Part shown: positions 48,032-59,613 of the stretch, one piece after another
Layout of the letters: the number at the start of each line of letters is the position of its first letter
Position numbering within the stretch: position 1 is the stretch's first letter
Source: Beroe forskalii
Taxonomy: Eukaryota > Ctenophora > Nuda > Beroida > Beroidae
Reading direction: 5' to 3'
NCBI GenBank assembly: GCA_011033025.1
Contig: WFMF01000011.1
Span: forward strand, 806,001 to 870,000
DNA length: 64,000 nucleotides
The notes under the pieces: model-generated
What the model was told of the DNA's origin: nothing
The model's database searches: none
The model's input: the letters and a program-made list of their open reading frames with translations, nothing else
Position numbers and translations under genes: made by a program

Positions 48032-48936
48032 TTAAAAGTACCTAAAGTATTTTTGTGCTTTATAGGTCAAAAACAGATAGGATATGCAGGCTTTGGTGTC
48101 TGGAATTGCCTTGGGGGGGAGGTGGACACGAACGTCTGACACATCCAAGAAGCCCCCGGTGTGCAGACAGATCACTTCGGGAAGCTCATTCCTTGCAATG
48201 TATTCTTCCAGTACGGGAGGGCAGAACACCCAGAGGACTTGTCCCTCTGTTGTAGACAAGTCCTCTGGGCCTAGCACCGACCACACGGGGTTGTCAGACA
48301 GGAGGTCCTTGATGATTGAGGGCACCACAGAGTTCTCTGTCATCAGTTTTATCTTGCCAGATTTCAAGTCCACTGTTTTGGAAGTAAACCTGAAATCAAC
48401 CGACAAGTCTCCTTTTCTGGCTCTTTCCACAAAGTTTTTTAAGAGCAGTGATGTGAGTGATGTATTCTCCGCATTGCTGATTGCTTTGAAGTCCACTTTA
48501 TGGATCCAGACCGGATACCTAATGGTACCGGAGTTTGCTTGATTTTGTTCTTCAGGCTCGGAAGGGGGAGGTCTAGCGGCGGACTCGTTTATCATCTCAT
48601 CCAGTTCCCGTTGGGAGAATATTTGAGGTGAGAGGACTTCAGTTGCTACACCAGGGTCAGGTTTCAGTTGGGTCACAGAAGACGGTTCACTCGTATTTGC
48701 GGAACCAGTTGGAGGATCTTGATTAGGAAGGATGGGAGGGTTTGTGGTCCAGGGTTCAGCAGGTTCAGTGATGTTCCCCATCAAGGTAGGAACAGGATCT
48801 TGGTGAATAGGATGTGTTAGGCCACTTGGTCTGGAGATCTCCATGGTGTGTGTTGAAGTGGATCCTTCTTCATTAGCAGGGACGTTGGTGATTGTTGGGG
48901 TGTTAGTTGCTGGTAACTGGGCTCCTGGTGTGAATC
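48032..48936 (-). CDS. unrecognised open frame, possible terminal exon
   Basis: The frame is open from 48936 to a stop at 48032. The first Met is at 48844, but the frame extends upstream to GAGCCCAGTTACCAGC, which follows a good acceptor-like CTGATTCACACCAG on the minus strand. The first 100 residues are rich in Pro, Thr and Ser (low complexity). The rest is mixed and looks folded (YPVWIHKVDFKAI, GDLSVDFRFTSKTVDLKSG, GQVLWVFCPPVLEEYIARN, HLPPKAIPDTKACISYLFL). No zinc knuckle or other motif is recognised. It could be ORF1 of the neighbouring LINE, a host gene exon, or a domesticated gag-like protein. Confidence 0.45.
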
Positions 48937-50150
48937 AGAATGTTAAGGACTGGTATTAGTTAATGTGGTAGAAACGCTGTATTACAAGGTTCACCAAGCC
49001 CACGCGAGCTTCCCCCATACACGGCGCAGCCGGGCGCGGCTCGCTGCCCGCAGATGACAGGCAGCAAGCCACGCACGACGACGCCACGCACAGTAAGGTC
49101 CCCCACGTCGAAGCCCGACACGACATTGCAACGTTGAACTTGAAGGAATGAGAATCAAATGATGGTGTCGGTGCCTTTAGAGAGCTTACGAAAGGTTGTT
49201 TGACAATATTCAAGTCTTATGTAAGTAATGAGATGAAATCTACCTCTCATCGTAGTGGTGCCTGCCAAGGCTTCTGTTGTCTTTAATAATGGTGCGTTGT
49301 TGGAGGTGTTGGAAGGTGGCGTAGTGTCCAGCAGAGTGTTATGGGTTGGAAACGCAGCTCCTGGGGTTGAAAATAAGAATGGGTAGTGTGATGCTAGGGG
49401 CATGTACAGTGGCATCATGGTTATATCAAATTCTATGTGAATTTCTTCGGGGCGTGCCGAACTCATACGTGCGGAGCCCCCCGCATGGAGCAGCCAAACG
49501 CGGCCCACTGCCTGTAAGGGCAGGCAGCAAACCGCGCATGGAGAGTCCCGCACGCAGGAGTCCGGCACACCAACGCATTTGGTTCCTAATGAAAGTAAGA
49601 ATTGGAGGATGCTAGTATAGAAATGGTTCAGAACCTGTCTAGAGCTGAATCTGTGATGGGTTGTGTTCTTTCCGGGTGTCGATAAAGTAGATTGCCGTTG
49701 TAGGAATGTCGATTGTGAGTGTGTGGTTGAGCCTGAGGTCTGATTGTTTAAGATAAAGGTGACCAGATGAAACTGCGGCACAAATAGATGGTTGTGGTGC
49801 AATTATTTCGTAATTTGTGACAGTTACCATTTGTCGCAGGGTGATCCATGGTGCGAGTTGGAGAGGGTCTTTCTTCATCAGCAGGGACATTCGTTAGGGT
49901 AATTCTTGCTGATAACTGATCTCCTAGAGTGTAACAGGATGTTAGGAACAGGTATTAGTTAATGTGGCGGGAAAGTTGAGTAATAATGTAGAAACGGGTA
50001 AAAGTTAGTTGGTCTCAGATGTTAGGGGATAGTTATGTAATTATAAGGGAAGTAGAAGTAGATTTACCGCTCAACAGGGAGCTGTCCTGCATGGCTCCTG
50101 ATGGTGCGATGTAGTAGTATGTATAATGGTACCGCTGTCTCACCTAAAAG
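48937..50150 (-). repeat. duplicated exon-like cassettes upstream of the 48032-48936 frame
   Basis: Three minus-strand segments start after acceptor-like pyrimidine-AG and resemble each other. They begin at about 49926 (GAGATCAGTTATCAGC), 49362 (GAGCTGCGTTTCCAACC) and 48936 (GAGCCCAGTTACCAGC). Donor-like GTAACT and GTAGATTT follow two of them (about 49825 and 49242). Intron-like parts are also duplicated: TTAACATTCTGATTC/CTAACATCCTGTTAC, GGCAGCAAGCCACGCAC versus GGCAGCAAACCGCGCAT. The pattern fits tandem exon duplication in a spliced transcript, but transcription is not shown. Confidence 0.45.
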
Positions 50151-51319
50151 TGTGGCACCTCTTTCCAGCTGTTTATAGTCCTGGGTTTCATCTCCTTACT
50201 CAGGGTTTCATCTTGACCTCACCCACAATTGTCACCACACCCCCATTTTCTAAATTTCCCCCACCCAAAACTTGTCCCAAGTCCGGTTGACCTAAACTTC
50301 CACTGGCAAATCAAAATATTATGTGCATCCGAATTCAAGCCCTTCATTTTCATTGGTAGTTGACAGTTCATGTTTAATTTCATTCTTATTAGTATGTATT
50401 TGTTTCTTTAGAGTAGAATCACGATTAGATACAGTGTTAACTATTGTGAACAATAAAAACACGTAAATTTGAATGAATTAATATTTGAATTAATAGCATT
50501 TATAAAAACTTAATAATAAAATATCTTCAATCTCGTCAATATATGAAAACACCAACACTCGTTAATATCTATTTTATACATACAATCAAACTGTAACAAT
50601 CTTACAATCGGAAAACTTATCGCAGTTTGTAATGCCCATAGCTTAACGTGTCAATCTTATTATCTAAAATGTACTTTTTTACCAGGTTTAGGAGAAGTCC
50701 GTGTATCCAAAACGGATACAGGGGCTCCCATAACTTGCCACCCCCATTGGAAAAAGTTTTGTGCATTACGTAACGTTACGTAATGCACAAGGCCATATTG
50801 TCTAAATTTGATCAGTCTAAGCCATTAGACATGAGCCATGACGACCAAAAGTATCCAAAACAGCTGAAAATGAGTTTTCGGCATAAATGGAAATGAATTA
50901 AGGCTTTTATAAAACTTTTTGCATCATTTTGTTACGTAACGCACACATCAATTGTCCCCAAAGAGTTTGAACGTCACTTCGAAATAGTTAGAGAAAGCGA
51001 TTATTCATATTAAAATATGAATCAAACTAGATCAAAAGTCCTCTATTGAGCAAAAATTATTCCCTTGATTATAAATATAAGCATTCTTATGATAATTCAA
51101 AAAATGCCATTAATTGAGGGCTGAACATTGTCCAAAAGTAACCCAATACTCAATCGCGCAAATCATCGAGGTCTTTCAATATTTTTTGATGCGGTTTTTT
51201 TGCATCATTTAGAGGAAAGTCTTAGCTTTCATTTGAAGTCAAAACTTTTTTGCTGGGCTGATGATTTCAAATTTCAAAATTTTTCCTCGTTTTCGTGGAT
51301 TTGCCCATATGTGTGTTGC

Positions 51320-51475
51320 GTACACTACTTATGTGTATACGTGTATGTATATGAATATGTGTATCCATATGTCTTAACTGTAATTGTTTTTATATGTGTA
51401 CGTGTATTTGTATACCATGTGTATAGTGTCTACTTTACGGGATGTGTATAATGTATATATATATATATATATGTA
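51320..51475. repeat. TG/TA-rich microsatellite stretch
   Basis: Interrupted TATG/TGTA units end in a pure (TA)n run at about 51452-51471. The open frame across it (YVYVYEYVYPYV) is a product of the repeat. Confidence 0.85.
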
Positions 51476-53282
51476 AGTGATGATTGATGATACTATTCAT
51501 TGTATATTAGGATATTACGATTTTGCAAGAGGTTATTCGAACACTAAAATGATCCTTCATTTAAGTTGATGGTTGTTTTAATTTTTTAAATGGACTATTT
51601 TAAATCTTAATCCTAACGTATGTCAGGAGACGGGAAGAATCAGTGGGTAATAATGGAACAGTCTCAGGATTTAGAACATGCTTCCATTGGCTCCCTATCA
51701 GGTAGATGGTTTCTAGTTAGTTAATCAATTACTGTCAAGCCTTCTCCACAGTTCATTTTCAAAACCAAATTCCAGATACCAATGTACTAGTGTACTACTG
51801 CACCTCTGTAACTCTGTAGGTAACCAGCAGAGTATCAAGTCACAACTTGTATCACAAGTAATATGGTCTTGCTCACAAAAATGGACCTCATTTAAACTTC
51901 ACTATTCATTAATTAATTCAATTCATAAATTCGCCATTTTATGACGATGACGTCACTTTCAATGGCTGATTACACATGACCTGTTATGTAATTGAAATGT
52001 TATATTAGAGTTTCTAAAGTGGTGGATAGTCACGTGGTTAAGAGGGTGGGCTGACAGATTGAACTCCCTGCATGTTCATAGTAAGAAGAGTGTGTCAAAT
52101 GATTGGTGCATGATTCCATCCATAACCAGCCCCTGATTTAGTTTAATGTCAAGTTTCTGCATTTAACTTTGCTATCAAAGTATCAAGCTATTATTCTTAA
52201 TTATGATTTCGTAGGCGCACATGAATTATGCCTTTGCCTCCATATGCAGTTAAATTTGAGTTTGCCAAAAAAATCATGAGAAGTGTGGTTCTCAAGCATT
52301 TAAACAGTCCAGGAGCCGTTTTGAAAGATTAACTTTGCATGTTAGAGATTTAATGAAATGCAATTTGGTTTGTGTGAACCATGAGTGTGTTTGGAGTAAA
52401 GTTATTTACTTCTATACCTAATTATAGTATTATCATTGAATATGGGAGATTAAAGAGCACAGCAATAATAGACTTCAGTATAATCAAAATTTCGGAGTTT
52501 CGAAGATTGAAGCATGTTCTGCAAGCGTCTGTGGCAGGAGTCACCTGAAAATCAATAACTACAAATAAAATGAACCTCTTTCATAATTCGGACCCAATAA
52601 GAGCAAGCAGTCCATCATCAATTAATGGTCATGAATACTTTTTTGATAAAAATTAGCAAAATTACCCACAATTGTCCATTGTTTTAGAGTTTTAGAACTC
52701 CAAAAATATTTCCTCCAAAATTTTTTAGGGTAGCTACAAACACATTGAGAAGTTAAAATGCATACTGTACAATGTACATACAGTGTTTGCTTTCATCGGG
52801 TCCAATTTCATAGGTACCTAATACCGTGTTGAATGTTGGTACTCAAAAGCAAAATGATTTTATCTTTTCCCAATTTCTCAGATTCATACTGTACGTGTAC
52901 TGGAAGAATTTAAAACTTGGAAATCTGCTTAAATATAATTTGAAATATTTAATTGATTTCATTCCAATGTTCCTCTTGCAATTGGGTTTATGTATCTGCC
53001 TACTCTTGGCCATAGTGACTAAACTTCACTATTAAAGTATTAAAACTGACTATGATACCTAACTTGGAAATTTAATATGCCCTTATACAGAGGACTTATT
53101 AAAGTATTGACCATGAACTACTGTATTCGCATCAGTAATTGTCAATAAATCCCTCTCATTGATTGAGTTAAACTAGTAGTAGGGATGTATCTGCCCCCAG
53201 GCTGTAACCCCCAGTGAGAAGTAAATCCTCCATAGATGTTAGAACGGTTTTGGTAGTCCATGGGGTCAATAACTACCAAAAA

Positions 53283-53865
53283 AGTTGTCCAAAAAATTCC
53301 TTGGGGAACCTTGATTTTTTACCCCTTTTTAACCCGCGCGTAGGGTAAAACTTCGATTGCCGATATCTCAGCTTCCTTTGGAGATAGAAAGCTCAACAAC
53401 CACACTAAAATGTTCGCAATGGTCACATTAGGTCGGGCGGATCATGGTTTCAAGTCGCTATCTTGCACCGTTTTCGAGATAATCGCCAAAAACCCCTTTT
53501 TCACCATACGCAAAGGGGCAAAAATATGGTTCAGGTAAATATGGCCATACTGTGGGTAAATTGGCACTTATTATGATTTGAAATGCATGTATCGGTTGTT
53601 CATAGACTAAAGTTGTACCAGAAAAAAGTTGTCCAAGATATTCCATGAGGAACCCCCTTTTCTAACCCCTTTTTGTGAACCCGCCAGAAGCCCAAATTTT
53701 GAATTAAGAGTTCTCAGCTCCCTTTTGAGTACAAAGCTCAATGGCCACATTAGGTCGGGCAGATCGTGGTCCCAAGTCACTATCTTGCACCGTTTTCGAG
53801 ATAATCGCCAAAAACCTCTTTTCTACATGCAAACGGGCAAAAATGGTTCAGGTATAGTGTCAAAA
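53283..53865. repeat. direct duplication, about 320 bp apart
   Basis: Two copies share GTTGTCC(A)AA...ATTCC, CACATTAGGTCGGGC and TATCTTGCACCGTTTTCGAG, followed by ATAATCGCCAAAAACC (53458 and 53781). Divergence is clear, so the duplication is not recent. Confidence 0.85.
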
Positions 53866-54174
53866 TCAAAACCACTTTATGATTTCCACAGATGACGGAC
53901 ATACTGAAAGGACCTGATCTACCTCCCGTCAACTGTGACCAGGTTTGTAAAGTGCACTCACTTGGACCCCAACTAATTGTGACGTGACGCATCTCGTCAC
54001 GCGTCACGCGTTTGAGGGAAAATACTAACTATTTCTTGAAGGTACCTACAATTTGTGATACCCACCTCCATACCACCTGTGAGAAGGTTACAGTTCCTTG
54101 TACAAATACTTATCCGAAAAGAAGTACCGGAGAGGGTAACGAAGAAGTAACGCATACCTTGTTCTCCTCTGCAG

Positions 54175-54307
54175 GAAGAAGACTTCAGCGAGTTGATGAG
54201 TCGTAACATCATTGGGAGTAGCTCTGCCGACCCGACGGGAAGATCTGCGTGTCCTTCAGCTGCTGTCGGATCCCCAAGCAGACCACAGACTGGGACAAGT
54301 TACTCAG
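54175..54307 (+). CDS. ARHGAP1/8-like exon (Sec14 domain start), with a frame slip
   Basis: This exon follows a strong acceptor (CTTGTTCTCCTCTGCAG) and ends at a CAG|GTGG donor. Its 3' half reads GKICVSFSCCRIPKQ then TTDWDKLLR, like the GRKIIVFSACRMPPS-type start of the Sec14/CRAL-TRIO lipid-binding domain in ARHGAP1. Its 5' half, in the adjacent frame, reads EEDFSELMSRNIIG, like the DIARHQIVEV stretch that precedes it. The frame for the 3' half has a TAG in the 5' half. The two halves join only if one base is missing near 54233-54240 (within ACGGGAAG). Either the assembly has an indel there or this allele is broken. The end is phase 2, matching the next exon. Confidence 0.75.
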
Positions 54308-54432
54308 GTGGTTATCAATTGTCATGATATCTTATTAATATGGACTCATCCCTATTAGTGGAATAATTAACACTCGGCTTCTCCTCGAACAGTACCACTA
54401 CATGCCGTTAGATTACCTTTAAGTCCCTCTAG

Positions 54433-54564
54433 GTTCGGGCTGGTGAAGCTGGACCAGCTGTGTGACAACGACTACAGTCTAGTCTACTTCCACCACGGCT
54501 ACGACGACCTCTCCAAACCCACGTGGAAATGGTTGGCTACCTGCTACCGAGGCTTTGACAGGAA
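54433..54564 (+). CDS. ARHGAP1/8-like exon (Sec14 domain)
   Basis: The exon follows TACCTTTAAGTCCCTCTAG and ends before GTTAGT. Translation with the previous exon's last bases gives FGLVKLDQLCDNDYSLVYFH, then HGYDDLSKPTWKWL and CYRGFDRK. It aligns with the ARHGAP1 segment ending in WLRDAYREFDRKYKK. The Sec14-like domain in these proteins binds lipids and small GTPases and regulates the RhoGAP domain. Both ends are phase 2. The Penelope-like element begins only about 7 bases after this donor. Confidence 0.88.
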
Positions 54565-54571
54565 GTTAGTA

Positions 54572-54793
54572 CACCTTTATTTATTCAAAGAAATTTTGTT
54601 ATTTTGAAACCGCTCATTTAATAAAGTTTTGATAAATATTCTTCTGGGAGATATCAAGTTTTGTATGGTTACTAACCAGAATATATTCCATTTTAGAATT
54701 CTGATGATATATAGTATGAAACATGTCAATTCTTTCTAAGTGGTCTCTTACTGTGTGGAACATCGCCAGTCTCCTCTGGGTTTTAAAAAGTTT
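54572..54793 (+). repeat. PLE 5' pseudo-LTR
   Basis: The first 222 bp copy. It contains the ATG used by the long frame, so the second copy repeats the first 23 codons (MSILSKWSLTVWNIASLLW). Confidence 0.85.
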
Positions 54794-57700
54794 TCTATTT
54801 TGTCACTCAAGACTTGGTGTATTCCTCCTGCTGTGTTGTTGGGTCAAGTTGACAGTGGCTCCCCAAACCCCTGTGCAAAATGATGACAACCTCGAACACT
54901 GTTTCGAGTTCAATAACAGTTCTGAACGAACTTTTGATTACAACATACATCAGCAGATACAGTATGAGAAACTCAGACTAGACTTCCTGAGAAAGTGCAG
55001 AACCCTCAAGCGACCTCCCCAGTCCTTGAGGATCTCGGGAGCAAATGCTTTGGATGAGTCTGATAAGCTCATATTGATGTCTAAGTTGGAATCAGAACTT
55101 TTGGAAAAGGCCATCACTAAGAAATCCTGAGAGGTGGAAAGAATGAAGATAAAACTGAGAGAAAACCCTGGTGATTATCTTCATATACCTAAGAGAATTC
55201 CTCTTGGTAAGAGGAAAATCTTAGAAACCCATTTCGAGAAAAAATTTCAGTTCTTCCTAAGCCAGAATAGTACTAAATGGAAAGACTGGCCTGATAAATC
55301 CAAGGCAAAGAAAGCTACCATTGCAAACTATGGCAAAAAATTAAGGAAGAAGAGAAACTTCATTCAGAAATTGGCGGACAAAGCAATAAGTAGTAATGCA
55401 GTAATACCCCTTGTTGACATGGAAATACCAGCAGGAGCGATTGTTCTATTGAGTAGAGGCTTAGGTTTTGTCAAGTCCCCGTCATTTGACAAGCTCAGTG
55501 CTCAGCTTGACATGAGGTCAGCTGGGAATAATATTCGTTCAGCAGCAGACAAAATTCATACAGAACACACAAACTCTAATTTTGTACCCAAAAACAGTAT
55601 CCCACCAAAATTAAGATCCAGGAATTATCATAAGGGGAGTCCATCTGCAGACCCCGTAGTAAACAATTTAGTGGATGATATGGAATCAGATTACACTGGA
55701 ATACTCAGATGCAAAGGTAAACACATAGCTAAGAAGAAATCAAATATTTCGAAGGCCGAACAGGAGGGGTACAAATGGCTTAACAAAAATGTTGATGAAA
55801 AGAAGATCCTGATCTGCAAAGCGGACAAGGGGGGAGCCATTCTCATAGTTGATCCAAAACTCATTGAAGAGAAGGTGGAAGAAAAACTGTTTGATGAAGC
55901 CTTGTATAGTAAAAAAGAAAGTGACCCTTCTCTGTTGCTATTTGATGAATTGTTTGAACTCTGGAAACAAGGCAGAGACTCTGGTTTTGTTTCCCCGGAT
56001 GAAGCTTATGAAGTACTCGGTGTTACTAAGCCCGATGTTACCACAGGATGTGTTGGTGGAAAGAAGAGTACGGCATCAAGATACCGCCCTGGTATCCCGT
56101 ACTTCTATCCAATGTTAAAGATCCATAAGCTCTCACGTGACCAGTTAAAACCTGGTTGTAAACCTCCAGCCAGACTTGTCACAGCACTCAACGTTGGTGT
56201 ATGTAAACGCAGTGATGTGTTCCTTGCTCATAATTTCCTGAAAAATGTAGAAAAACTCTTTTGTCAAGACCTTGTGAAAGACACTACAAGTGCTCTGCAA
56301 TGGCTCGAACTTCTAGACGATAAACACACAACTACCCAGAAAAAGACTCTCAAATGTTTCACGTTCGACTTTGCTAGTTTGTATGACTCACTAAATCCTT
56401 CTCTTGTCCTTGAAGCAGTCCGACATGCCCTTGAAAAGGTGTATGAGGGTTGGCCTCAAGAGAAGATAGATTGGATTATGAGCTTAGTTGATCTGAGCAT
56501 GCGATCATCAGTTGGGTGCTACAGGGGGAATTGGTATCAGCAAAAGAAGGGAATCGCCACTGGTGGAAGCATTTGTGTGGAGTTAGCCAACATAACTGTT
56601 TGTTATGTGATGGAGAAAATACTCTATTCAGATCCAGAGAAAATGAGTAATGTTATGGCATTCAAAAGGTTTGTTGATGATTGTGTTGGAACTTTCAATG
56701 GTTCTGAACGTTTATTCAGGAAATGGGAGAAAGATGTAAGAGATAAGTTGTTGGAATTTGGTCTGAAAACAGACGATTTTGTTGTGACTAAGAATGGTGA
56801 ACCTTTACCATTTTTAGATATCCAATTTTGTTTTGATGATAATGGTAAACTCATGACTGATCTTTACCGAAAACCTACAGATTCCCCATCATTCTTGAAC
56901 TTCTCTAGTCACCACCCAAATCACGTATTCTCCAGCATCGTTTACTCACAAGCCATCAGATATAGGAGGATCATAAATTGTGATGTTAGACTCGCCACAC
57001 GTCTATCTGAGCTATCAGAAACATTCAATGAGTGTGGTTATCCTGTTGGCATGGTGAAAAACATTATCACTAAAGTGGGAGGATTCTCAAGAAACATTAG
57101 TCCTAATGATAGATCAGAAGTCACCCCCAATACTATACCCATCCGAATAGTATCCACTTATGGGGCAAATGACTTCCTTGAGGAAACTTTGGACAAATAT
57201 GAGAAACTCCTGAAGGAAACATTCAGTTTCAGTACTTTGAATTCCAACACGAAAATGTTTAATCATGTTTACAGGACAGCTCCAAACTTGGGTGGTCTTT
57301 TATCATCGACAAAACAATTAGTAATTGGTAATGGCCCAGGTGCAACCACCCCATGTGGTTCAAGTAGGTGTCAGTCATGCCCCTTGATGACAAATTCAGA
57401 TGACTTGTCATACAAAGGGAAGTCAATTCAACCAAAGGCTGGTTCATGTTTATCAAGGAACATTATTTATTTTGCTACTTGTTTGCTGTGTCATAAGGGT
57501 TACGTTGGTAAAACTGTTTCCCAACTCAGAACCAGAATTAATGGTCATAGAGCATTATATTACAAAATAAAGAAGGACCCAAATAAAGTATTGTCAGATA
57601 ATACTTACAATAATGATTTGTCATTAGCATACCATTTATACAAAGAACATAATTGCACCAACCATAATGATTTCAATAGAGTTTATAGATTCACAATTCT

Positions 57701-57821
57701 ACAGCATTCTAATCCCGATGTCCTGGACGTTGCTGAAAATAGGTGGATCCATGGGTTGAAGACATTGGAACCTGGAGGGATAAATGCCTCCAATCCATTC
57801 AGTATCCCTCTTATTCAGTGA
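54723..57821 (+). pseudogene. Penelope-like RT with C-terminal GIY-YIG, one in-frame TGA
   Basis: The frame is continuous from ATG 54723 to the stop after 57818, except for one TGA at 55128-55130. Without it, about 1,030 residues would be read. N-terminal region: a hydrophobic stretch (VFLLLCCWVKLTV) and basic helices. RT core: ICKADKGGAILIVD (the DKG box of PLEs), FTFDFASLYDSLN, QKKGIATGGSICVELANI, FKRFVDDCVGTFNG (catalytic DD), EPLPFLDIQF, LYRKPTDSPSFLNF. Then CGSSRCQSCPL, and the GIY-YIG nuclease IIYFATCLLCHKGYVGKT, QLRTRINGHR and a late AENRWIHGL with the catalytic Glu. PLEs are known to use this nuclease for target-primed reverse transcription. The TGA could be a mutation, a sequencing error or recoded. 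Confidence 0.9.
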
Positions 57822-57918
57822 CGTCCAGTACATTCTGTGTTTTTTTAATGTTGTCCCGTTTCTGAGTTTTTATATTTTGGATCTGTACCAGCACTGTACC
57901 CATCATTTGCTCTCAGAT

Positions 57919-58140
57919 CACCTTTATTTATTCAAAGAAATTTTGTTATTTTGAAACCGCTCATTTAATAAAGTTTTGATAAATATTCTTCTGGGAGATA
58001 TCAAGTTTTGTATGGTTACTAACCAGAATATATTCCATTTTAGAATTCTGATGATATATAGTATGAAACATGTCAATTCTTTCTAAGTGGTCTCTTACTG
58101 TGTGGAACATCGCCAGTCTCCTCTGGGTTTTAAAAAGTTT
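57919..58140 (+). repeat. PLE 3' pseudo-LTR
   Basis: The second 222 bp copy, about 100 bp after the PLE stop codon. Host intron sequence follows at 58141. Its short open frame (58070-58267) is only the duplicated N-terminus of the PLE protein. Confidence 0.85.
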
Positions 58141-58509
58141 ACATACTATTAAGTCATTTCACCGATCATTGACTTGCGTCATTTTCATGTGTAATTTGGA
58201 TTATGTATTCAAGTTACAGTATTATCTGCAGGCAGTGGCCTCAATGTTTAAAAAGTGGAGAAAATAACTTATCAAAATAATATATTCTACTTCTCATGAT
58301 CATGCAGCTTGATGTATTGTAAGGGTTGGCAGAGATCTGAAGGGTTTAGAAACTTAGGGAGCTGAGACATATAGGATGTTTGTACTGTTCATAGCAGGAC
58401 CAGGTTTGCAATGCAACTATTGTAATTTCTGAAAAGTGTCCAGAAAATGCTCCTTTATGCTTTTACCAGTCGCTAAGAAACCATAATTTCCACCTGGATC
58501 ACACGTTAG
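58141..58509. other. host intron
   Basis: AT-rich, no feature seen. Ends with CACGTTAG, the left target duplication of the next element. Confidence 0.6.
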
Positions 58510-59613
58510 CCCAGTGACAGAACACAGTCAGCACCTCGCCGATCCCAAATTTCAGGAGTACCAAATCACGTCTTCCATCACCGGCATAGTTTTTCCCGAA
58601 ATTATACCTTATCAATTTTGTAATTCGTCTCACAGCATGAATCTACTTGGCGAGTATTTTCGTTCATTGATTTTTTATGGCAATTTTTTATGACACAAAT
58701 TTCTGTGCGCTGAGTATGAAATACATGCCACATAAATAAAAGCCGAGGTAATTGTGGTGACTGCCTTGCTGATCAGATATCAGACATGTATTAGACACTC
58801 AGTTACGGCACTTACCATGGTAAAAGATGATAATTTGAAATGCACTTATAAACATTTTCCTTGTGTTTGAAAAATGAGTGTAATTAAGCAAAGAGTTGTG
58901 AACTTATGACATCAAAATACCGTCAAAATTTCGTAGTCCATCGCAACGAAAAGTTTTGCAGCTATCAGATAATGTCTTCACACTCAGATCAGTGTTTTTC
59001 CACTTTCAGAGCGGAGACGTGATTTCAGATCACATCTGCACGCTCAGATCAGCATTTTGCCACGCTCAGCGCGGAGACGTGATTTTCAAATCACGTCTCC
59101 GCTCTGAAAAAGTGGAAAAAACACTAATCTGAGTGTGAAGATATTATCTGATAGCTGCAAAACTTTTCGTTGTGATGGACTATGATATTTTGACGGTATT
59201 TTGATGTCATTAGTTCACAATTCTTTGCTTAATTACGCTTATTATTCAAACACAAGGAAAATGCTCAGAGTGGTAAAACGCTGATCTGAGAGTGCAGACG
59301 TGATCTGAAATCACGTCTTCATTCTCATAAATCATTGCGGGAGCTATAACGACATTTTCTGATCAATATCAATTCCAAGGCCGTGCCTACGTTATTAAGT
59401 TATGATAACGTGCCGTTCGAAATGGTGTATTCATGCAACGACGAAATTTGGTGAAATTGCCGATGTCATGAATGTAGAATCGCCCTTTTGCGTCCAAAGC
59501 TATTATATTATAGTGATTATGATTATCGTTAATTTTTCGCCGAAATCACTTCTGGAGAAGGCCGACTTGTCGCCACGCTGAGCGTGGCAGATCAGCAGTG
59601 TTCTGTCACTGGG
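58510..59613. mobile_element. 1.1 kb non-autonomous DNA transposon, 8 bp TSD
   Basis: The inverted ends CCCAGTGACAGAACAC are flanked by the perfect 8 bp duplication CACGTTAG (58502-58509 and 59614-59621). Inside is a large palindrome (about 58852-59266, ACATTTTCCTTGTGTTTGA to its complement) whose centre holds GGAGACGTGAT repeats. CACTCAGATCAG/CTGATCTGAG motifs are scattered across it. The 8 bp duplication and CAGTGAC-like ends suggest hAT-type mobilisation. There is no coding capacity. Confidence 0.85.

Larger units (their letters stand above)
50151..54174. other. non-coding region 5' of the first visible host exon
   Basis: This is AT-rich sequence without recognisable coding regions, intergenic or a long intron. 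It includes a palindrome TTACGTAACGTTACGTAA (50766-50783), GTTACGTAACGCACAC (50933), a TG/TA-rich microsatellite stretch (51320-51475), and a direct duplication at 53283-53865. The acceptor-like CCTTGTTCTCCTCTGCAG ends at 54174. Confidence 0.55.
54572..58140 (+). mobile_element. Penelope-like element (PLE) with two 222 bp flanking repeats
   Basis: Direct repeats of 222 bp (54572-54793 and 57919-58140), apparently identical in length and nearly in sequence, start CACCTTTATTTATTC and end GGTTTTAAAAAGTTT. They flank a single long coding region and correspond to the pseudo-LTRs of Penelope-like elements. The coding frame begins inside the first repeat (ATG at 54723). The element lies in the same orientation as the host gene, in the intron between 54564 and 60674. 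The near-identical repeats suggest a recent insertion. Confidence 0.88.

Noticed and set aside
51128..51451. 107-residue frame ending in YVYVYEYVYPYV
   Set aside because: Its second half is a TA/TG microsatellite and the first half has no known domain.
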